Origin: Penicillium oxalicum
Taxonomy: Eukaryota; Ascomycota; Eurotiomycetes; Eurotiales; Aspergillaceae
Reading direction: 5' to 3'
DNA: 64,000 nucleotides
NCBI RefSeq assembly: GCF_001723175.1
Contig: NC_064653.1
Coordinates: 186,001 to 250,000 of the forward strand
The notes below the pieces were generated by a model. That model searched no databases and was not told where the DNA came from. It saw nothing but the letters and a program-made list of their open reading frames with translations. How positions within the stretch are numbered: position 1 is the stretch's first letter; every line of letters starts with the position of its first letter. Positions 23,663-34,725 of the stretch are shown here, one piece after another. The translations under genes and the position numbers were made by a program.

Positions 23663-26600
23663 CAGTCGGGACTGCTACCACCAGACACGTGCGACGAACA
23701 TGATGATCACCCAATCAAACATCATTGTCACTGTCTGCTGGTATTTGCTTCGGTCTTGTGACTGTCAGGCGTCGCTCAGGAGTCTTTTGATCTCCATGTG
23801 GTGGTGTGGAGCTTCGAAACTGTACACATGTACAGCCGTGTGGACTATGAACCAGGTGGAGCTTCCCTTTTCCTTTGAGAATAGGCTAAGCCCTCCTGAA
23901 CGTAGGCCGATGGCGTTTGCGGAATGTTGGATGGATCAAGTCCCGTTCGATGGAACGGACTCTTTCCGCTTCCGCGATGTGGGGAGGGACTGGTCGGGCG
24001 AGAACCAGGCGAGCAGACCCAGCCAAGCCCACAATTCCCAATTCGGAGAGAGCTGGTTACCCTTTTCGAAACAGGGATTCGCGTAACCTCATGGCAACGA
24101 CAGATGCCTCGGAGGCTCGGACTGACAGCCCGAGAGTTGCTTAAAATCTAGACAGAGACTATTATTGCGATATTACAGGGGGGACAGAGCAATTTTTCGT
24201 CGCCAGTCTAGTTCTTCTCGTGGGAATATCCAGTAGTAATCTACGTAAAAATGCTGTCGTAGCGAGGCCTCCTAAGCACGAGAGAAATTTCTTAGTGTTT
24301 TTCGCCATAGCTTCCATCGCCATAATTATACATACTGTAACCTATTGGACGGTCAAACGGCATTTGGTTTTTCTCCAGTGGCGCCGGCATCAAAGTGGAC
24401 TCCAGACTCACTGCTGCCACCTACTACTGGGCTATTCATCTTCGTCTGGTGGGACACCCTTGATCAGCACGATGGCAACGAGGATCATGACTCGAGCGTG
24501 CCACCCATGTGCAGATGCTGGTAATCCAATATGAAAGGGGAAAATAAAAGAAAGAGAATCATAAAAGAAAAAAAAAATGAAAAAAAAGAGCCAAGGATTC
24601 GCCTATGATAACGCAGCAAGACGGTGGACCAATTGAATAGTGAGCGGGTAGATCGTGGACTTCGAGTTGGAGCTACTCACCCCATCACGGCCGGAAGTGG
24701 TACTGAACAATAATCATTGCATGTGCTGGAGGACTGTACTGTACTGGTATGAATAGCGCGAGAGAAAAAGCCCTGGTGCTTTCGAATCATGTGCACATTC
24801 ATAGATTGGCGCAGACAAATATTGGGATGAGTTGATAGAACGTCAAGAGTCTATTCAGTATTTCAGACACCCGGATGGTACGTAAGAACTTAAATTCATA
24901 GGTTTGACCAATGTGACTCTCAAGTCTGTCGACAGACGAGTGACCTATAGCTATGTTTGTTTTGCTGACTAGGGATCTGGGCGGATGCTCTCAACTAGGA
25001 AGAGAGCTCTCACGAGTCATAAAACTACCGATGAGGATGGCACCTGTCCGTCCGTCATGATTTCGTATTGTTCCCCGTCTCAGTAACGGAGGAGCAATGA
25101 TACGGTAGAATGAATCCAATGGACTCGCTGTGTTGAGGGGACGGATCTCTACCGGGCGCTTACAGTTACAGTATATTCAGCTCTTTTGGAACCAGGTTCA
25201 CACTGTTCGATAGAATTTAAAAGGCTCTAGCCAGGTAGCTATGGTATGTCTCACTGTACTCCCGTGAATGTTCGGTTCAGGGTCATACCCTCAAACAACG
25301 GACCCTACAGCTTGGCAGTGATTCTTGAACCCAAAATTAAAGATAGAAGCGTGTTACCGCCTCTTACCTCCTTGGCAGTCCTCGGACCTTGTGGTGTTCA
25401 AGTTGTCTTCACCAAAAGGGACACTGGTCACTGTGCTCACTTTGAAACCGGGACCCACGCCTTGTAAATTGTACACCGCAAATTGATACAGCCGCCCGAC
25501 TTTTGCTGTGTTTGGGGGCAGATGAGTGTGCAATCTGGAGAAAATTGGACAAGACAAAATACGATGAGAGTAGGGGATAGAAAAGAAACTTTTTTTTTTT
25601 TAAAAAAAAAAAAAGAAGGTTCAGTAAAATGTAGCAATGGCACAATCGGACAGCTTGTGTGATTGTGCACCTGAGAGGCAATCCGATATAAGTGGAGATG
25701 AGATTCTACTACAAACCTTGCAAGGGTACAGTCTCGCATGCTTAAAGCATGATTCATCTGCGGTTCCTAATTCTCCAATCTCCAAGGGGCATTCGAAATA
25801 CATTACATTACGTGGACGGTAGAGCCTTCCTCTCCGCCCCTCCGCCACTTCTCTTTTCCCCTTGAATCCACATGGCAGAACGGTTTTCTCTGTATTGTAT
25901 GAGATGGTACAGTACTTTACGGTGTATCTGATCATCCCGAGGTTCTGAAGCTCTTTGGCTGTTATGTGGGCACCGATCATCCTGGACCATGGGGGGAGGT
26001 CAGGGCCTCTTCCTTCGGGTCCAATTTGTCATCTGTCTAGTCGTCATGGAGCATCTTTCTCTTCATGCCTTCATGCACCTCAACCACAGCTGTGCCAAAT
26101 CAAAAAAAAGATAGAAAGAAACCCTCTCAATCTCCGATTTTCCGGGCAGATATTTGTCCGTTTCGGCGAGTTTTCGCATCGCAAATCTCGTCTTGGGAAG
26201 GACCGGCGCTAGCCTGCCGATGGTTACTTGGCATGCATGCCATTTGAAGGTTAGCTCGGTGATTAGCAGAGCATTAGTAGTTGAAGGACTAGGGGGCTAG
26301 GCATGCTATTCATGCCTCCCACTTGCAGGTCGCGCTGGAGTCTACCCGATCTCAGCCCTTTCTTTTTTTCTTCTTTCGTTCCCGGGTACTTATTTGCTTG
26401 CTTTTTTATTTTGGTTGTTCGAAAAGTCGCTTGGCCGGTGCTGCTATGAGAAGCAATGTTCATCGTATTCAATACAACCTCACACCAAATGATTGTGCAT
26501 ACTTCTTCAATTAGACTGGCAGTACGTCGATCCCTGTCTCTTTTTTTTCTCCCCTGCTCAACGCATCCCCCCCCACTTCCTCAACGGGTCCGGTCGCAAC

Positions 26601-26857
26601 AGTATCAGACTCGATAAGACCAAGACCGTTCTGGTTCCGAAAGCCGCGACTGTTAGTCGTTGTCCTTGTGGCGGCCACCGGCGGTGCCACTGTTCGGGAG
26701 CACCAGTCAGATGGCGCAGGACCCATTTTGACTCCATGCAGAACGGCGCTTGGTTCGGACGGGGGGGGCCCTAGTGGAGAGACTTGTCTAGAACGAGTCA
26801 AAGTTGCGCCGACCGCGATATGAAATCATGAAACGGAATAGTCATTCCAAGGGTGAA

Positions 26858-26878
26858 GGGGGGGGGGGGGGGGGGGGG
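26858..26878. repeat. Poly-G tract (21 G)
   Basis: Uninterrupted run of G in the gene-poor block. It could form intermolecular or slipped G-quadruplexes and is a likely site of length error. Confidence 0.9.
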
Positions 26879-28939
26879 CTTTGGAGTGTTCATAGCTCCA
26901 TAGGAGTTGAAAGTTTGGCTACAGATTAGCATGTATTTTCGTACGGTCCATGGATGCTGTAGTCGTCTCATCCTCTTCCCTATGCCATGGATAGTATGTA
27001 CGGTACTCACGTTCATGACCTTGATCAATTCCTTTGGAATTGGTTGCTTCAAAAACCAGCGCTACACTAGATGATACAATGAGAATTCGGGTTGATTATA
27101 TATCGGATTATGTACAACTGTGACAGATTTTGGTTTTTTATTTCTTAAAAAAAAAACCAGACCGTATCTGTACTCTTACGGTGTTACTCCTAGAGACCCT
27201 GGAGGCCGTTGTGCTCCACTAGGGGGTGAAAGCTCGACAGCGGCGAGATTGCAGCCCACATGTTTTTTCTACCCCCCAGCGGCCGTCAACCTTACTTGGG
27301 AGGCAAAAAGGTCCCGCGCCCCGCGTGCCTCCATTTGGAGGTGTTCAGTCCAGTCTCCAGTGTCCGTCTTTGGGAGTAAAATGGGCCAGTGTTTCACGAC
27401 TGTACCTCATGATAGTCTGACCATTTTCTCAAGGACATGGTAACCATGGTAGGCATGACTATAGATCGTCCGATTTTGCGCAAAAGAAGGCGATAGTACT
27501 AAGTCAAAGGCTTCTCGTGCATCAATAGTCTCTCCGCCCATACGGGATGATGTCAGATGACCGTAGATCGGCACGTAGTGCATGTTTATTAAACTTCTTA
27601 CAGCATGCCACAATCGGTCAATATGAATCATACCGTATTCAGGCTCAGGGAATGTACCTCCGATCTCGTGGGTACGCGTGCTGGTGTAGATCGTGGAGAT
27701 CCCTAGGTGGGCAGTGACCATTCCTGCTCTTCCACCGGCCACGTGGACGTCTTGGGATGATCCATGATAGAAGAGCGAATGCGATTGACCCCGGTGCCCG
27801 ACGGGTACGAGGACAAAGTACATGCATATGTACAAGCGGATCCTTGATTTCGGCCATGGCCCCTTCAATGGGCGAGAATGGACATAAAGCGAGGCCCAAC
27901 GCGACTCCCTACGGTAGGAGGAGTAGTAGTCCCTAGGCTACAAGACACCAGATAGGTGGAGGGGCCCACTCCCAGATGGAGCTTCGAGCACCGGTAGTCG
28001 ACGGACGGGCGGGCGTCAGGAACTCCGAGGCGATGTCCACTAGACATTATCCAAGTGGATATCTCTTCCTGGAGTGATCCTGTGGATATGATGGACAGCA
28101 TGGATGGAGTCGGGACAATCGTATCGATAAAGAGTAGCGATCTATTTTATTGTGATGTATATTTGATTATTTCAGTGTACAAGATGGATTATGTTTCAAA
28201 CATACCCTGTTCAAATGTGGTATTTTCATGGTCTGCCAGTCCATGAAGATCCATCATCTATACCTACTCTCCCAGTCTCCAGTAGCGACGGGGGCTGGAG
28301 GATCAAGTACCTAGCCGTTAAGAAAAATCCCCAACATCCAAACCCCCCGAGAACATCATTTGTGTATCCACTACGTTTCAGGCGCCGCCGAGGAGCCCGA
28401 TCCAAAGAAAGGCTTTTTCTGCATGCATGAAAAGCGCCAGTTGAGACTATCATTACGTGGATGCGCTATTCAAAGGACGAGCACCATAATGTCGGGAGGA
28501 CCTGCGTCGATGTTCAGTGAACCATGGAGGATATGCAATCACTGCTGCAAGTTGTACATACAATACAGTATGGTAAATCCAAATCGTTTTTTTTTTTGGT
28601 GCTGAGGAATGCGAGAGCCAGAGGTGGTGCGTCTAGGCGCAGTCGAAGTGGGGTTGGAAGATGGTGTCTCGGTGGCGGCGCATTCGGTGCAACGAGGTCA
28701 TATTGAGATGATCGCAAGCTCGCAGCAAATGGAATATACCTTTGAAGTCTCGACGGCGTGGGCAGTTTTCCTCGTTGAGGAGGGGAGGGGTCATGAGTAC
28801 GAATGAATCAAGTATGGAAACGACTGGTACTAGACTCTGTCTCTCTCTCTCTCACTGTCTGCTATAGCGCTCAGTGGGGTATACTGGAGCAGTGTACATT
28901 ACGTCTTCGAAACGATACCCTGGCTGTTTTGGGGGTGAC

Positions 28940-29115
28940 AGCGGTTCCGCCTCGCATCCACCCTCGGTAGCAACAACCCCGCAATTCCCGTTGTGTGGGA
29001 CGCGGAACTGGTTGGGTTCCTTTGGGGCTCCGTCACGTCGAGAGGAGACTCTGCCAACTGACCCCTCCTCTCGTTTCATTACTCATGAGTCGGAGCCAGA
29101 AACCAAGTATATAAA
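28940..29115 (+). promoter_or_regulatory. aldA core promoter: TATA box and AlcR-type half-sites
   Basis: TATATAAA at 29108-29115 lies 105 nt before the aldA ATG. AGCGG at 28940-28944 and CCGCA at 28979-28983 (TGCGG on the minus strand) match the WGCGG core bound by the ethanol regulator AlcR in Aspergillus nidulans. They form an inverted pair about 35 nt apart. The motifs are seen directly; AlcR control is inferred by analogy with the known aldA regulon. Confidence 0.45.
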
Positions 29116-29220
29116 CTGCCTGCTCCTCTGCCCGTCTCCTCGGATCCTTCTTGTCTTGGACACTCTCCAATTGTGATACCCTTGTCTTGTACTTTTTTTC
29201 TGTCTATACCTCTCGCAGTC

Positions 29221-30999
29221 ATGGCTCTCTCCGCTACCATCCAGACCCCCAACCTCACCTATGAGCAGCCTCTGGGCCTGTAAGTGATCCTTTCTCTCTC
29301 TCTCTCTCTCTCTTTCCAAGCCGTCGTCGCACGAGTCTTTCCTTTTCCCCCCAAGTTTCGAGAGAGGCAGAAAGAAAAACAAAACAAAACAAAACAAAAC
29401 AAAATCCGGGACAAGATGCGCGAAAAGAATCATTCTGCCTTGCCTCTCAAGAGAGCGTGAAGAGATGCTCTTGATGGCCACTAACGCCGGAAATGAGAGT
29501 GCTGTCAAGAGCTTTTCTATTTGGAGTGAAACCCTGCGTCCTAATACACATCTTCTGCTTCTTTCAGGTTCATCAACAACGAGTTCATCAAGGGTGTCGA
29601 AGGCAAGACCTTCGAGACAATCAACCCCACCACCGAAAAGGTCATCACCGCCGTGCACGAGGCCACCGAGAAGGATGTCGACATTGCCGTCAAGGCCGCT
29701 CGCGAGGCCTTCGAGGGTGCCTGGCACCATGTCACCCCCTCGGACCGTGGCCGCATGCTGACCAAGCTGGCCGATCTGTTCGAGCGGGACATGGAGACCC
29801 TCGCTGCCATCGAGGCTCTCGACAACGGCAAGGCCGTCACCATGGCCAAGGGTGACATTGCCGCTGCCTCCGGCTGCCTGCGCTACTACGGTGGCTGGGC
29901 CGACAAGATCACCGGTCAGACCATCGACACCAACACCGAGACTCTCTCCTACACCCGCCACGAGCCCGTCGGTGTTTGCGGTCAGATCATTCCCTGGAAC
30001 TTCCCCATCCTGATGTGGGCCTGGAAGATCGGACCCGCCGTCGCCGCCGGTAACACCGTCATCATCAAGACCGCGGAGCAGACCCCTCTCTCCGGTCTGT
30101 ACGCGTGCAAGCTCATCGTGGAGGCTGGTTTCCCCCCCGGTGTCATCAACGTCATCTCCGGTTTCGGCCGCACCGCCGGTGCCGCCATCTCCAGCCACAT
30201 GGACATCGACAAGGTGGCCTTCACCGGTTCCACCCTCGTTGGTCGTACCATCCTGCAGGCCGCCGCCAAGAGTAACCTGAAGAAGGTCACTCTCGAGCTG
30301 GGTGGCAAGTCCCCCAACATTGTCTTCGACGATGCCGATATCGACAACGCCATCTCCTGGTCCAACTTTGGTATCTTCTTCAACCACGGCCAGTGCTGCT
30401 GTGCCGGTTCCCGTCTGCTGGTCCAGGAGGGAATCTACGACAAGTTCGTGGAGCGCTTCAAGGAGCGTGCGGCCAAGAACCAGCTCGGTAACCCCTTCGC
30501 CGATGACACCTTCCAGGGTCCCCAGGTCTCGCAGCTGCAGTTCGACCGCATCATGGAGTACATCAAGCACGGTAAGAACGAGGGTGCCACCGTTGCCCTG
30601 GGCGGTGAGCGCCACGGCACCGAGGGCTACTTCATCCAGCCCACCGTCTTCACCGACGTGAAGCCCGACATGAAGATTGCCCAGGAGGAGATCTTCGGAC
30701 CCGTCATTGCCATCACCAAGTTCAAGGATGAGGCCGAGGCCATCAAGATTGGCAACAGCACCAGCTACGGTCTCGCGGCCGCCGTTCACACCAAGAACGT
30801 CAACACCGCCATCCGCGTGTCCAACGCCCTCAAGGCCGGTACTGTCTGGATCAACAACTACAACATGATCTCCTACCAGGCTCCCTTCGGTGGCTTCAAG
30901 GAGTCCGGTCTCGGCCGTGAGCTCGGCTCCTACGCCTTGGACAACTACACTCAGGTCAAGACCGTCCACTACCGCCTGGGTGATGCTCTGTTCGGTTAA
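29221..30999 (+). CDS. aldA: NAD(P)-dependent aldehyde dehydrogenase AldA
   Basis: Oxidises acetaldehyde and other aldehydes to acids, and is the second step of ethanol utilisation in Aspergillus. Exons 29221-29279 and 29568-30999, with a 288-nt intron, give 496 aa, the standard class 1/2 ALDH length. Exon 1 encodes MALSATIQTPNLTYEQPLG. Visible motifs are the cofactor-binding FTGSTLVGR, the general-base Glu in LELGGKSPN, the catalytic Cys in HGQCCCAGSR, and EEIFGPV. The C-terminus is FGGFKESGLGRELG followed by YTQVKTVHYRLGD. Codon use is strongly C-ending, unlike most neighbours, which suggests high expression. The promoter has a clear TATA box. The intron is much longer than others in the window and holds CT and AAAAC repeats. 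Identity as AldA rests on close motif and length match. Confidence 0.95.
29293..29404 (+). repeat. CT and AAAAC microsatellites inside aldA intron 1
   Basis: A (CT)n tract at about 29293-29313, just after the 5' splice site, and five or so AAAAC units at about 29375-29404 lie within the 288-nt first intron. Both are seen directly. Confidence 0.85.
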
Positions 31000-32217
31000 A
31001 TCAGGGAGGATCGACTCGGATCATCCTGCTGTGCGACTAAATTCTCATGACGCAACGATTTCACACACACCATTCTTGTTGTTCAAACTTCTTTCAATTA
31101 TTTTCCACTTGCGGTCCAATATATCCTGAATGTACATAGCTCTTTCAAAATTGCAGTTGACCTGAGCAATCTTTTTTCCCACTGTTTCATCTCTTAGTAG
31201 ACGGGATTCTTCCCCTAGCCCTGGCATTTCGACCAACGTACATATCACAGAGATACTCGCAGTCTTCAAATAAAGTAACTCTAAAGAGAGAGAGGACTGA
31301 ACGACACTCAACACATTCCCGAAAATCAAAGGGCTGACCTTGAGTATTTCGTATAATTTGGTCGACCCCGCCCTTTACTCTGTATCACGTTCTCATTCGA
31401 CTCGAGCTGGAAAGCCCCTCTCATCATACTATCGTGATCCTTCTGAGCTCGTGGTTCCAACCGCACGAACCTCAAGTACGGCTATTGTCGGGCCGTCGGG
31501 TATTTTACCCCCTCCTTTCTGACAGAACGCGGGGGCGCAGGTTTGAGTCCAGCCAGCAGCACTGTTCCGATGGATTAAATGATCGCCTGCTCGGCAGCCG
31601 CGGGGTAAAGATACCCCGAAGTAAGACATCTTGATGGAAAAGGGGATGGCATATTTTCCTTTGGTATACAAATACTTACATATATTCCATTGTACGCACG
31701 GGTACAAACAGGTGCGGGAGAACAGGAAGCTCAATGTTGAATGTATTGCGGTGCGAGGATATTGGATTCGGAATTCGGTGCGCTTTCGCTGGTGACTTGG
31801 GGGGTGGGGATACCTTTGAATAGTTGATGGATTAGGGCTAGCTGGGTATCTATTATATGCCTTGCATGCTGGGATAGACCTTCGGTCGGGACTGTGGTCG
31901 GGACGGGACTGGATTATGTACATGAAGAACACAAGATTATGGGTATCCGGTCTTCAAAAGCGAGGCTGGGAGAGAGAGATGAAAGTCCGAGTGCTTCGGA
32001 CCATGGATTATTCTGATGAGTCAAAGGGTAGAGATAAGATTAGAATAGATTCTCGTCATTGGAAAAGTGGTATGCCACAGCTATCTCCATCATACATCAA
32101 GAACCCAAGGATACATCCCTGAGATTCAAAAATCTTCCCAACAGACTCCACAAACACCTGATTCAAACTCTGTCTAGGTTTGAAAAAAAAGAAAAAAGAA
32201 AAAAGAAAAAGAAAAAT
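31000..32217. other. Convergent 3' intergenic region, aldA / FAD monooxygenase
   Basis: About 1.2 kb between two gene ends, with no supported gene. It is A-rich toward 32180-32216, just after the monooxygenase stop. A tRNA-like T-arm fragment near 31540-31560 does not fold into a full tRNA. Confidence 0.45.
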
Positions 32218-33936
32218 TCAAGCTGCAGTCCCAATGACCACACCGTTGGGAAGTTTCAATCCATATGGAAGGCCACAGATGAATCTGTCCTCGTAGTTCA
32301 CGCCCCGGATGTGGGCCAGTTTCTCTTCAATGTCGTGATACATATCGTATCTACAATTCGGTCAGTACTCTTGGGCCCGAGCAGCATTCGTGAATCGACA
32401 TGTGGAGAGTCGGAATGTAGACTTACGCATTCATCTCCTCGATGGTGAGAACTTTTTTGGGATCTTCCACTTTGTAGGTGGGGATATCTTTGTTCACGGA
32501 GAATCCTGGTATAGTCAAAGTATATGAGTGACACGAAAAAACCAGAGGAGAAAAGAAAACAAACACACACACACACACACACAAAAGGCAAAAAAAGAAA
32601 ATCAGCCCAAGGGCCCCGGTATCAAGGACTCACCAATTCTCTCGTTGATATTATATGCAGCCTTTGCAGCCGATGCCTGGACACGAGTCACCCGAGGCAG
32701 ACGCACCTTCTCATACACCTCGAGAGATTGACGAATATCGCCATTGAAATATCTCCTGTTGAACAGGATTCCCAACGCAGCCGCATCCTCAATCGCCATG
32801 CACGCACCCTGGCTCTGATGAGGCATCATTGGATGTCCAGCATCACCCAAAAGACAAACATTTCCCCGTTGAAGATACGGATACGGATCATGCACCCACA
32901 AGCGCCATGGCTGAATCTCCTTGCCAATTGCAAGATGTTTCAGAACTTGCGAGTCCAGTTCGGGGAACGGTTTGAGAAGCTCTTCCACGGGTCGACTCTC
33001 TACCCCCCACGCCTGGGAGGTATAGTCTCCGATAGCGCGTGGGAAAAAGCAATAATAGGATAAAAGCTTCCCGCCATTACACGGCGAGAGCACAATCTTA
33101 TCCCATTTCCCTTCTTGTCCGCCCCAGTACTCAAGAGCGCTGTTTTGGGAATAGTCGACGAGTCCGAGTCGGACGGCCTCTTCGGTATCGACATTTGCAT
33201 GCAGGCAGCTGGATTCGGAGGGACGTTTTTCGGGCTTGATTCCCAGAATACCTCGAACGGCGGAACCGATCCCATCGGCACCGACGATGAGGTCGTGTTG
33301 GACCTCGACTCCGTTTTCAAATGTGACTGTGGTGGTTTGCAAATCGATATCGCGACACTGGTGACATCTTATCGTCAGTGCCTTGACTTGCATCCGATAT
33401 TTCTTTTTTCTTGGTCTTGGCCATTGTCCTCATCACTTTATGCCAGACATGTCGCAAGTAACGTGTACTGCATAAAAAGAAAGACAAATGACAAGGGACA
33501 GGGGGATAAAGAGGTAAAAAGAACTCACCCGATGATTGACCAGCAACTTGGCCGGTGTACCTTCTCCTTCCTCCCCCATCGCCGTATCCTTGAGCATAGC
33601 ATGCATATACTGGCGATGAAACATATTGTATGCATATCCCCAACGTGTCTCATAATCATCCAAATCATATACGCTCACAGGCTCCCCCGTCTTCCAATCA
33701 CGGTTGATCAACTTCTTCAACACCACAGGGTCGCCTTTGGCCACGTCCACTCCCCATTCGTACAGCCATCGTGTCCCATTCGCCGCACACGATACCGAAG
33801 CGCCGACCTCACCGGCGAAATCGGATTTTTCATAGATGGTCACCTCGTGCCCTGCACGACGCAGCGCAATGGCGACAGACATACCGCCTATACCGCCGCC
33901 GATGACGCCAACATTTAATCGTTTCCAACCGGACAT
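32218..33936 (-). CDS. FAD-dependent aromatic monooxygenase (salicylate hydroxylase-like)
   Basis: Group A flavoprotein monooxygenase expected to hydroxylate an aromatic acid with NAD(P)H and O2. Salicylate to catechol is the best guess. Exons 33936-33529, 33357-32634, 32505-32427 and 32350-32218 (introns of 171, 128 and 76 nt) give 447 aa, typical for fungal salicylate hydroxylases. The dinucleotide fold GVIGGGIGG (G13, G15, G18) is followed by IYEKSDFAGEVGA. The DG motif GADGIGSAVR is near 162-171, and the FAD-ribityl GD motif LLGDAGHPMMPHQSQGA is near 305-321. The C-terminus ends NGVVIGTAA. Intron 2 carries a CA repeat. The next gene upstream on the same strand is a C6 zinc-cluster regulator. 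An intradiol dioxygenase lies about 20 kb away. Family is firm, substrate inferred. Confidence 0.88.
32563..32582. repeat. (AC)n microsatellite in monooxygenase intron 2
   Basis: Ten AC units on the plus strand, inside the intron 32506-32633. Seen directly; likely length-variable between isolates. Confidence 0.9.
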
Positions 33937-34725
33937 GATGGAATCAGCCGTATCAATTCAAAAGAAAAGGAGGGTATTCGAATGTAATAAGAGTGAGAAA
34001 AGAAAACAAGTAGAAAGTTTGCGAAACGAGGCCTTTCGTGCGGATAGATCTATGCCGCGATTTTCTTCCCGGACGTATTATGGTATTGCTCTTGAGTTTC
34101 AAATGATCCTTGTGATTGTACAAAAGGATTTTCGTTCAGACTGGACTTGATGCATGGAAGAAGACCAAACCTCCATGAAAAGGAATCCTTGACCTCATTA
34201 TATCTTGGTCTTGTCATCACCATCCCATTCCGGAGTGTAGTTCCTGATCTCCTGGTTCCAAACCGCTATCAGGTCGGAAGCTGCACTCCCGCGCCTCGGC
34301 GGATCGTGAACACCTCACGCGGGCCGCGCACCGCTTATCGCCGGATTGCTACCGAGATGCAATGTCATGAGAACTTTATTTCAACGGATAGTGTCGAATG
34401 ATATCGGGGCTTTGCGGAGATATGAGAGATTCACTACCAGTAAAAAGTGATGATAGAGATTCACGGAAGATTTGTTTCCATAGGACGGTTATCGGTATAG
34501 ACCGAGTCAACCCGGTGTTTTGTTGGTCTGCACTCTGTAGTCCGAGGAACCTGTAGAGTCTAACAATGTCATGTTCCGTTGTCCCTCAGCATGAGGGCAG
34601 GGTATTTATATCAGTACAAATTCAAGTACTCGATAAACGCCAGACTTACTGAAATTCCTATCTGTCAAAGTTATTATTACAGCTCAGAGGCCGTGGTGCC
34701 CGGCATACAGATCCGGACAGATTTC
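33937..34725. promoter_or_regulatory. Intergenic region upstream of the monooxygenase
   Basis: About 0.8 kb between the monooxygenase start and the end of the regulator gene on the same strand. It should contain the monooxygenase promoter and the regulator's 3' end. No clear TATA box or gene was recognised. Confidence 0.4.

Larger units (their letters stand above)
23663..29220. other. Gene-poor block of about 5.5 kb
   Basis: No coding region could be supported on either strand. Open frames are short, lack domains, mostly use non-ATG starts and show no consistent splice pattern. The stretch has many low-complexity tracts: A-rich at 24541-24590, a T/A run at 25590-25615, and poly-G at 26858-26878. 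A long minus-strand open frame at 27407-27868 begins with TTG and resembles nothing known. The last 300 nt are the aldA promoter. Confidence 0.5.

Noticed and set aside
27407..27868. Open frame of 153 codons on the minus strand in the gene-poor block
   Set aside because: It starts at TTG, shows no domain, and has a composition unlike neighbouring genes.
29083..30969. Very long open frame (628 codons) on the minus strand opposite aldA
   Set aside because: It is an antisense shadow created by the strongly C-ending codon use of aldA; Val/Gly/Asp-rich with no domain.
31490..31580. tRNA-like segment: GCGCAGGTTTGAGTCC resembles a T-arm of tRNA-Ser/Leu type
   Set aside because: The T-stem has a mismatch, the loop lacks the conserved C, and no matching acceptor or anticodon arm was found at the right distance. 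It could be a relic or chance.
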